Assembly: GCA_017577345.1 (NCBI GenBank)
Contig: PITX01000025.1
Span: 1 to 10,621, forward strand
Reading direction: 5' to 3'
DNA: 10,621 nt
Source: Clostridiales bacterium
GTDB lineage: Bacteria; Bacillota; Clostridia; Oscillospirales; Oscillospiraceae
Shown one piece after another: positions 6,381-10,621 of this stretch (its first letter is position 1; the number at the start of each line of letters is the position of its first letter). The position numbers and the translations under genes were made by a program. The notes under the pieces are model-generated. The model did no database searches, was not told the DNA's origin, and worked only from the letters and a program-made list of their open reading frames with translations.

Positions 6381-6435
6381 GAAATCCCCCGTCACGGCTT
6401 ACGCCGTGCCACCCCCTTTAGCAAGGGGGACAAAA
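6381..6435 (-). repeat. REP-like repeat, right copy of an inverted pair
   Basis: Read on the minus strand this is TTTTGTC, hairpin CCCCCTT-gcta-AAGGGGG, hairpin CACGGC-gtaa-GCCGTG, then GGGGGATTTC. It matches the organisation of 6262-6314 but has diverged in sequence. The two copies face each other across about 66 bases of AT-rich DNA (6315-6380), giving a BIME-like arrangement. The start codon of the next gene lies 2 bases past its end. Confidence 0.7.
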
Positions 6436-6436
6436 G

Positions 6437-6679
6437 ATGAAGCATAAAAAGGCCATTCAGTACGTTCGCCAAACAGATATTGATAGTATTAGATATCCTG
6501 AGTTGGTAATGAAATTAGCTGCTACTCAAAATGGGGTAATAACAAAGCAAGACGTTATTGAACTATTAAAAGTAACTCCGTCACAAGCCTATGCAGTAAT
6601 TAAACAATTAAAACAACAGGGAAAACTTGAATTGCTCTGTGGCGGAAAATATTCAAAGTACAAGATGGTACAATTATAA
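6437..6679 (+). CDS. Small winged-helix protein, possibly a truncated remnant
   Basis: An 80-residue protein. Residues about 30-75 (AATQNGVITKQDVIELLKV, TPSQAYAVIKQLKQQGKLEL, then a GGKYSKY wing) fit a winged helix-turn-helix like those at the C-terminus of AlbA_2/COG2865-type DNA-binding proteins, which are normally much larger. Codon choice is markedly AT-rich (ATT, AAA, TTA), unlike the GC-rich hydrogenase genes, which suggests a different origin. The ATG follows the REP-like repeat by 2 bases, and the only ribosome-binding-like sequence, GGGGGA at 6425-6430, belongs to that repeat. It could be a genuine small regulator or the 3' end of a longer gene truncated when the repeat arrived. No neighbouring gene indicates a target. 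Confidence 0.5.
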   Translation: MKHKKAIQYVRQTDIDSIRYPELVMKLAATQNGVITKQDVIELLKVTPSQAYAVIKQLKQQGKLELLCGGKYSKYKMVQL

Positions 6680-6681
6680 TT

Positions 6682-6729
6682 TTTAACTCAACAGCAACGA
6701 ATTAAAAAACGAATTAAAAATGAGTTAAA
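6682..6729. repeat. Inverted repeat enclosing a 12-base tandem duplication
   Basis: TTTAACTCA (6682-6690) pairs with TGAGTTAAA (6721-6729). Between them ACGAATTAAAAA occurs twice in perfect tandem (6697-6708, 6709-6720). It follows the winged-helix stop codon directly and could serve as a weak transcription end, but there is no proper T-tract on either strand. Confidence 0.5.
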
Positions 6730-6752
6730 GTGCATAAAAGCCTATTAGCTTC

Positions 6753-6797
6753 GATAAAGACGTGTTTAATAATCTTATTGTTAAACACGTCTTTATC
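6753..6797. repeat. Perfect 17-base-pair palindrome
   Basis: GATAAAGACGTGTTTAA (6753-6769) and its exact complement (6781-6797) are separated by 11 bases. The stem is long and perfect and lacks a following T-run, so it looks more like a mobile-element remnant or protein-binding site than a terminator. Confidence 0.6.
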
Positions 6798-6839
6798 TCA
6801 TATGTATATAATCAATGCCTGGTAGTGGAAATCTGTGTA

Positions 6840-6993
6840 GCGACCATCATGCAGGGTGATACTTCCCATAAGTCCCCATATCCTCCCTTATTTCCCCATA
6901 GGTTGCTGCCAGACGTGCAATGGTCGCGCAGTCGATAACGGATTTGAGCAAACAGGCATAAACACTATATTTTGGGGGCATCGGCGCACGGGT
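6840..6993 (+). repeat. Noncoding element, copy A: 10-base array plus conserved block
   Basis: Four degenerate 10-base units of the form WCTTCCCATA (6861-6900) lie between 8-base inverted repeats GCGACCAT (6840-6847) and ATGGTCGC (6920-6927). About 45 bases further on, a block begins at GCAAACA (6948) and ends at 6993 with CGCACGGGT. Bases 6961-6993 match 9725-9757 at 26 of 33 positions by hand count. Function is unknown. It lies just outside the 3' end of the ATPase cassette. I see no gene in 6680-7032. Confidence 0.6.
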
Positions 6994-7032
6994 AAAAACA
7001 ACCTTCTCCAAAAATGAAGAAGGTTGTTTTTT
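6994..7032. terminator. Bidirectional intrinsic terminator
   Basis: AACAACCTTCT (6997-7007) pairs with AGAAGGTTGTT (7018-7028), an 11-base-pair stem. T-tracts follow on both strands: six T at 7027-7032 on plus, and the complement of AAAAA at 6994-6998 on minus. It begins directly after the stop codon of the minus-strand gene at 7033 and is the natural end of that operon. Confidence 0.85.
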
Positions 7033-8064
7033 CTATTCATCCGACAATGCGATTCCCATTTGTGCTAATTGCTTCTCAAATTCTTCTCTGTCCATTTCGC
7101 CGTTTGCAAACATCTTTTTCATATTCGGACCCATTGAAATGGCACTCGGCATTTTGCGCGCCGACTTTTTGAAAAGCTCATCCGGGCTCCAGCCACAATT
7201 CAGCCATAAATTGCTCTTGTTGTTTAGTTCCATAAACAATTCGGCAAATCGCTCAAATTGTTTTTTGGTTAATTCAACACCGAAACCCTCATTCAAAAAG
7301 TCGGTGAGAAAACCTATTTCCTGTGCAGGGCTCTCGTCTTTGAAAACCCCACCGGTCATAATATATTCTTCAATTCTTTGCAGTATTTTTTCGGATGCCG
7401 GAATATTAAAAGTTTCAAGCAATTTTTGCTTTCTGGATTCACTCTTAAAGTATTCAAGCTCAAATTTTTCATTCTGTGTATAGAAAATGCACTCTGCCAA
7501 GCACTTGCCTTTGACGGGGAAGCCGCTTAAATCCGTCAACTCACCGTTAGGCTTTCCGTCGTAATCTTTGCTTACACCGGTGGTTTTTAAATTACCGATA
7601 AACGATTTCATATCGTTGCCGTGTGGTGTCAAATAAAAACGATCTTCAGTAAAGCTTTCAAAAATCTTTTTCTCAGGGATATAATACGGTTTGTCTCCTT
7701 GACGGTCAACCGTAGCATAAATATAAATAAATCTGTTATATCCGGACAGAACCAATTTGTTGTTGACAATCATGCGATATAAAGGATCAGCGTTTTCTTC
7801 GCTGTATATCTCATTTTGTTCGTATATCGAATAAGGAAGATTTCCTTCTCGTTGAACAATGCCCGAGAAAGCAACAAAGTCCTTTTTGTGAACGGCAATC
7901 CCTTCATAATGTTTAAAAATCTCCCAGGCATCTCTTATGGAGAGCACGCCATACAAATTGGAAAAGCAAAGAAAATATTGTTGGAGCAGATCAATTTTGT
8001 TTTGCGAAAGCCCCAATTCCGCATATTTCTTTTCGAGCGTTTTCTGCGATAACGGTTTTAACAT
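7033..8064 (-). CDS. Protein of unknown function, partner of the ATPase
   Basis: A 343-residue soluble protein with no family I can name. I prefer the ATG at 8064, with AGGTG at suitable distance, over an in-frame GTG at 8076. The N-terminus (QKTLEKKYAELGLSQNKIDL) is helical. The middle (about 85-160, rich in Tyr and Phe, with YNRFIYIYATVD and YYIPEKKIF) looks like beta-sheet. The C-terminal part (about 230-310) is helical and includes ERFAELFMELNNKSNLWLNC followed by GWSPDELF. That segment resembles the helical region with an LWxNxGxxPxEL signature seen in some SEC-C-associated Firmicutes proteins, but no SEC-C zinc motif is present. The end (MKKMFANGEMDREEFEKQLA) is charged. It lies 120 bases behind the ATPase gene on the same strand and shares its terminator, so it is probably co-transcribed. 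Whether the two form a functional pair is inference from position only. Confidence 0.7.
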   Translation of the reverse strand: MLKPLSQKTLEKKYAELGLSQNKIDLLQQYFLCFSNLYGVLSIRDAWEIFKHYEGIAVHKKDFVAFSGIVQREGNLPYSIYEQNEIYSEENADPLYRMIVNNKLVLSGYNRFIYIYATVDRQGDKPYYIPEKKIFESFTEDRFYLTPHGNDMKSFIGNLKTTGVSKDYDGKPNGELTDLSGFPVKGKCLAECIFYTQNEKFELEYFKSESRKQKLLETFNIPASEKILQRIEEYIMTGGVFKDESPAQEIGFLTDFLNEGFGVELTKKQFERFAELFMELNNKSNLWLNCGWSPDELFKKSARKMPSAISMGPNMKKMFANGEMDREEFEKQLAQMGIALSDE

Positions 8065-8184
8065 ATTGCACCTCACACTTCGTTTGTTTATTCACACTGA
8101 AATTTTCCCTTCGGCAAGGTCTTTTGCTGCAAACGGGAAAAAGTAAAACAGGAGAGTCAAAAGTTTCTGCTCTGCATCATAATA

Positions 8185-9465
8185 TCAGTCCTTTAAGCAT
8201 CCGATCGGAATGACGAAAACACCGTCATCCCGTTTATAACCGTATTGCGTTCCCGTGATCACGATCTTCAAATCCGGCTTTTTCAAGGGGCATTGTATTT
8301 CTTTTCGATTACACTCTTCAATCAAACTTTCAATCTCACATAAATGCTTAGCACCAAAATCAACATCTTTGGAGCCGAGCTTGAATTCAAGCAGAGCATA
8401 TCTGCCATCGTTCAGGTGCAAAACTCCATCCGCTTCAAGGCCGTAACGGTCACGATAATAGGACATTGCACCGTCAAATGCAGACGAATATATTTTCAAA
8501 TCACGAATACAAAGTGATTCAAAAAGGAAGCCGAGAGTTTTAAAATCGGTATTGAAGTAATCCGGAGAAAGACCGAGAGCCGCTACGGCAATTGACGGAT
8601 CGATCAGATTTCTTTTTTGTGATGAGCGGATATTGCTTTTTGAACGAATAGAAGGGCACCACGCTTCAATATCTTCAATGATATACAGCTTTTCCAATGC
8701 GTGAATATAATCATAAATCGTAGCGGTGCTGACATCGTAGTTTGCCTGCACATCACCGATAATGGTCTTCGTTTCCGCCAATGTGCAAATATTCCGGCTA
8801 TAAGACTGCAAAAGGACTTGTGCACATCTTGCATTTCTTTTCTTGCCGTCAATATTTGAAATATCAACGGAATAGGTCTGCTTGTATAAATCTTTTGCAA
8901 TCTCAAGTTTAGAACGGGGTGTTTTGTTGAGTAATGCTCTTGGCCAACCTCCGCGGCAAATGGCAAATATCAAATCATCAACGGTCAGTTGTGACTCGCA
9001 ACCGTCAAAGCTTTCGGGGTGGTCAAACAATTCTTTGAGCGACACCGTTCCGTTTGATTCTTCGCTCTCATATAAACTCATGGGATACATTTTGAGTTGA
9101 CTGATTCGGAGTGTGCCGGTATGGGCAGTCTTTATTTCTTTTGAAGAAGATCCGGTCAAAATATACTGACCGTTTTCTCCGCTGTCGTCAATATCCTTGC
9201 GAATGGTTCCCCAAAGTTTAGGTGCATCCTGCCATTCATCAAACAAACGGGGCTTTTCGCCGATCAGCAGTTTTTTAGGCGCCGCTTCGGCAACGGCAAG
9301 CAGGTTTTCTCGCACTTCTTCATCTTGAAATTCGATAAAACTTTTTGCTTTTTGCTTTGCTGAAGTTGTTTTGCCGCAACCCTTTGGACCATTTATTAGA
9401 ATCGCACCTAATGACTCCAGTTTCAAATCAAGTAAATCATCGACAATTCTTTTTTTGTAATCCAT
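8185..9465 (-). CDS. AAA_14/DUF4143-type ATP-binding protein
   Basis: A 426-residue protein of the AAA_14 plus DUF4143 family. The ATPase part has a Walker A, GPKGCGKTT (26-34), a Walker B-like strand ending in Asp-Glu (RLFDEWQ, 73-79) and a sensor segment YILTGSSS (101-108). A helical winged-helix-like region (about 230-265) follows. The C-terminus carries EADGVLHLNDGRYALLEFKL (344-363), where D346 and E360-x-K362 fit the PD-(D/E)XK nuclease-fold core. Family members are widespread single-copy or mobile accessory genes of uncertain role; some have been discussed in toxin or defence settings. The ATG at 9465 has a strong AAGGAGG, and a consensus promoter lies upstream. Length is typical for the family, so it appears intact. 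Its substrate and any nucleic-acid activity are unknown. Confidence 0.88.
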   Translation of the reverse strand: MDYKKRIVDDLLDLKLESLGAILINGPKGCGKTTSAKQKAKSFIEFQDEEVRENLLAVAEAAPKKLLIGEKPRLFDEWQDAPKLWGTIRKDIDDSGENGQYILTGSSSKEIKTAHTGTLRISQLKMYPMSLYESEESNGTVSLKELFDHPESFDGCESQLTVDDLIFAICRGGWPRALLNKTPRSKLEIAKDLYKQTYSVDISNIDGKKRNARCAQVLLQSYSRNICTLAETKTIIGDVQANYDVSTATIYDYIHALEKLYIIEDIEAWCPSIRSKSNIRSSQKRNLIDPSIAVAALGLSPDYFNTDFKTLGFLFESLCIRDLKIYSSAFDGAMSYYRDRYGLEADGVLHLNDGRYALLEFKLGSKDVDFGAKHLCEIESLIEECNRKEIQCPLKKPDLKIVITGTQYGYKRDDGVFVIPIGCLKD

Positions 9466-9489
9466 ATTATGTCCTCCTTGACTATGACC

Positions 9490-9518
9490 AGTATAGCATA
9501 ACTAAAAAGATTTGTAAA
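9490..9518 (-). promoter_or_regulatory. Promoter of the ATPase cassette
   Basis: On the minus strand, TTTACA (plus 9513-9518), a 17-base spacer and TATACT (9490-9495), with TGC before the -10 as an extended element. It is positioned to give a leader of about 20 bases including the AAGGAGG site. Confidence 0.7.
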
Positions 9519-9527
9519 GATATTATT

Positions 9528-9561
9528 TACATATTCGTTGCAATTTATTATACATATTCGT
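9528..9561. promoter_or_regulatory. Direct repeat upstream of the ATPase promoter
   Basis: TACATATTCGT occurs at 9528-9538 and again at 9551-9561, a spacing of 23 bases or about two helical turns. The copies lie 10 and 33 bases upstream of the -35 box as read on the minus strand, a plausible position for an activator or UP-like element. No matching inverted copy is present. Confidence 0.4.
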
Positions 9562-9600
9562 GACGATTTGATTTATAGATTTGCTGGTTTTGATCCGAAT

Positions 9601-9757
9601 CGTGTTCCGTTATCTTCCTCTATCTTCCCATAATTACCTATAACTTCCCATATCGTCCCGTAACTTCCTAATTGGTCAAGCGGGGTGATACGGAAGTGAG
9701 AGCACCACCCGCAAACACATTGAAAATACTACATTTTTACGGCATGGACGCACGGGT
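9601..9757 (+). repeat. Noncoding element, copy B: 10-base array plus conserved block
   Basis: Six degenerate 10-base units of the form TAWCTTCCCA fill 9611-9670, with a weaker unit at 9601-9610. About 40 bases later the block starting at GCAAACA (9711) ends at 9757 with GGCATGGACGCACGGGT, which matches copy A at 15 of its last 17 positions. Between array and block, GCGGG and CCCGC (around 9680 and 9707-9711) can pair. It is in the same orientation as copy A and here leads directly into a gene. Confidence 0.6.
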
Positions 9758-9781
9758 TTCTCACTAAAATTAAGGAGAAAC
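9756..9781 (+). promoter_or_regulatory. Hairpin covering the ribosome binding site of the DUF6809-like gene
   Basis: GTTTCTC (9756-9762) pairs with GAGAAAC (9775-9781), so part of the AAGGAG ribosome binding site (9772-9777) lies inside the 3' arm and loop edge. This could dampen translation initiation at the ATG at 9786. Regulation is inferred from pairing alone. Confidence 0.45.
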
Positions 9782-9785
9782 TGCC

Positions 9786-10091
9786 ATGACAAATTTTATA
9801 GAAGAGTTTTACTACGGCAATATTGATCCGCAGGCTCGTAGCTTTGAGCAAAATAAAAAGGTGCAGCGAGATATGCAAATCCTCACCGATAACGAGGACT
9901 TCCTCGCGGATAAACTCACCGTAGAGGAAAAGAAACGCTTCATACAGTACGCCGATGCCTGGGCACCCGTCAACGGTGAGTCCACCCTCGACAGCTTCAT
10001 AACCGGCTTCCGCCTCGGCGCGCAGTTCACTTTCGACACCTTTGTTACATCGAAAGCGCCCTATACGGACTATCTGAAAGACGAACAATAA
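9786..10091 (+). CDS. DUF6809-like small protein
   Basis: A 101-residue acidic, helical protein. The N-terminus FIEEFYYGNIDPQAR (4-18) and the C-terminal FITGFRLGAQF (71-81) match the two ends of the DUF6809 family as I remember it: an EELYYGNI-type start and a GFRLG-type helix. Members are short, of unknown function, and frequent in integrative and conjugative elements of Firmicutes. AAGGAG lies about 8 bases before the ATG. Length is usual for the family. It follows copy B of the repeated noncoding element, which may be its leader. Downstream, after 22 bases, begins an IS3-type insertion sequence, so the gene sits in a mobile-DNA neighbourhood. Confidence 0.7.
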   Translation: MTNFIEEFYYGNIDPQARSFEQNKKVQRDMQILTDNEDFLADKLTVEEKKRFIQYADAWAPVNGESTLDSFITGFRLGAQFTFDTFVTSKAPYTDYLKDEQ

Positions 10092-10113
10092 ACCACGATC
10101 CGGCTCTGCCAAC

Positions 10114-10543
10114 TGATATGCTCCCTTTATGAGAGACAGTGAAATAAAAAAACACTGTCAATCATGAAGGGAGTATTTCTATGTCAAAAGAAAAAGTAAC
10201 CGTGGAGGAACGAATAGAAGCGGCAAAAGCATGCACAGAAGGAAAAATCAGCCAGCGTGAAGCAGCGCGACGGTTAGGACTGCACAAATCGACTGTAGAA
10301 GAATGGGTCAGGAGATACAAGGCAGGTGGGGTGCTGGCATTCAAAGAACAAGAACACAATACCGTCTATACAGAAGAAACGAAAGTGAGAGCGGTCAGGG
10401 AGTATCTGGATGGGAAAGGATCGTTAAAAGAAATTTCGGCAAAATACGGAATGCGGTCAACTCTTCAACTCCGAAATTGGATAAAGGTGTATAATAGCGG
10501 TAGAGACTTCGGTCGAAAGATGTCAGGAGGGAGCCGCATGAAA
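10114..10543 (+). mobile_element. IS3-type insertion sequence, left part only
   Basis: The presumed left end TGATATGCTCCCTT starts at 10114, and the orfA gene follows. A long imperfect hairpin spans 10121-10173: CTCCCTT...GACAGTG pairs with CACTGTC...AAGGGAG, and contains the orfA ribosome binding site AAGGGAG. The element stops at about 10543, well before orfB, where the sequence changes to a helicase gene on the other strand. The exact left boundary is a guess from TG-starting IS3 ends. Confidence 0.65.
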
Positions 10544-10588
10544 TGGCACGAATACGGCGCTTCATTTCTCCGGCTGCTTTGTTGGTGA
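10181..10588 (+). pseudogene. IS3-family transposase OrfA, truncated
   Basis: The frame encodes 135 residues. Residues 1-121 are a typical IS3-family OrfA of the IS150-like kind: a first helix-turn-helix (about 22-45, SQREAARRLGLHKSTVEEWV), the linker FKEQEHNTVYTEETK, a second helix-turn-helix (about 78-102, SLKEISAKYG then LQLRNWIKVY), and the segment GRKMSGGSRMK. Full-length relatives continue for another 50 or so residues to a leucine-zipper-like region and a programmed frameshift into OrfB. Here the last 14 residues (WHEYG... to the stop) are instead an antisense reading of a helicase gene, so the protein is truncated and very likely inactive. AAGGGAG at 10167-10173 lies before the ATG. 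Confidence 0.8.
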
Positions 10589-10619
10589 AGGTTACGCAAA
10601 GAATATTCGACGGGTCAAT
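10545..10619 (-). pseudogene. UvrD/PcrA-type helicase fragment, interrupted at the IS junction
   Basis: Reading the minus strand from 10619 gives IDPSNILCVTFTNKAAGEMK followed by RRIRAI. This is unmistakably motif Ia of the UvrD/PcrA/Rep superfamily 1A helicases, whose canonical form is ILAVTFTNKAAREMKERI. Homology ends at about 10545, where the next codons read through the antisense of the IS orfA gene instead of continuing to the helicase THxFH region. The upstream part of the gene, with Walker A, would lie beyond the right edge of the window. Either the gene was broken by a deletion or recombination involving the IS, or the junction is an assembly chimera. Related UvrD genes are carried by several clostridial conjugative elements. 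Confidence 0.8.
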
Positions 10620-10621
10620 TC

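Noticed and set aside
6753..6797. Rho-independent terminator
   Set aside because: No T-tract follows the stem on either strand.
8065..8184. Separate promoter or terminator between the two cassette genes
   Set aside because: A TTTTCCC/GGGAAAA stem and a TTGACT-like hexamer exist, but no adequate T-tract and no -10 at proper spacing were found.
9601..9670. CRISPR array
   Set aside because: The units are 10-base degenerate repeats without spacers, and there are no cas genes.

Overview
The window looks like part of a chromosome (or a large integrated element) of an anaerobic, probably gut-dwelling Clostridia/Oscillospirales-type Firmicute. This is inferred from strong AGGAGG-type ribosome binding sites, an operon for an NAD-linked multimeric [FeFe] hydrogenase, a DUF6809-like small protein, and dense repeat-rich intergenic DNA of the kind common in gut Ruminococcaceae relatives. 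No ribosomal or other taxonomic marker gene is present, so the placement is tentative.

Layout. Positions 1-973 (minus strand) hold a Crp/Fnr-family regulator followed, with a 4-base overlap, by the N-terminal part of a lipoprotein ABC-transporter substrate-binding protein that runs off the window. A divergent intergenic region (974-1193) has two back-to-back consensus promoters and two palindromes. Positions 1194-5355 (plus) are a compact three-gene operon: HydC-like (NuoE-type thioredoxin-like [2Fe-2S]), HydB-like (NuoF-type FMN/Fe-S) and HydA-like ([FeFe] catalytic subunit). This matches the trimeric, NAD(H)- and ferredoxin-linked, potentially electron-bifurcating hydrogenases.

Starting about 14 bases after the hydA stop is a structured leader (about 5369-5514) with the traits of a SAM-clan (SAM-I/IV-like) riboswitch: a P1 closing helix, a loop-to-junction pseudoknot, GACAACC and AGGTGCCAA core segments, and a mutually exclusive antiterminator/terminator pair. 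It precedes a 114-residue protein of unknown function (5559-5903), which makes it an unusual riboswitch target.

Positions 5904-7032 are accessory DNA: a run of perfect tight hairpins, an inverted pair of REP-like repeats, a small AT-rich winged-helix gene that starts at the edge of one repeat, and further palindromes. A minus-strand two-gene cassette follows (7033-9465): an AAA_14/DUF4143-type ATPase with a PD-(D/E)XK-like C-terminus, and downstream of it an unrecognised 343-residue protein. Two diverged copies of a noncoding element (a 10-base-period repeat array plus a conserved block ending in CGCACGGGT) lie in direct orientation on either side of this cassette. The second copy leads into a DUF6809-like gene.

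The right end carries the left part of an IS3-type insertion sequence (orfA). It is cut short and joined to a fragment of a UvrD/PcrA-type helicase gene on the opposite strand. The left half of the window is thus ordinary core energy metabolism. The right half, from about 5360 onward, is where unexplained structure accumulates.
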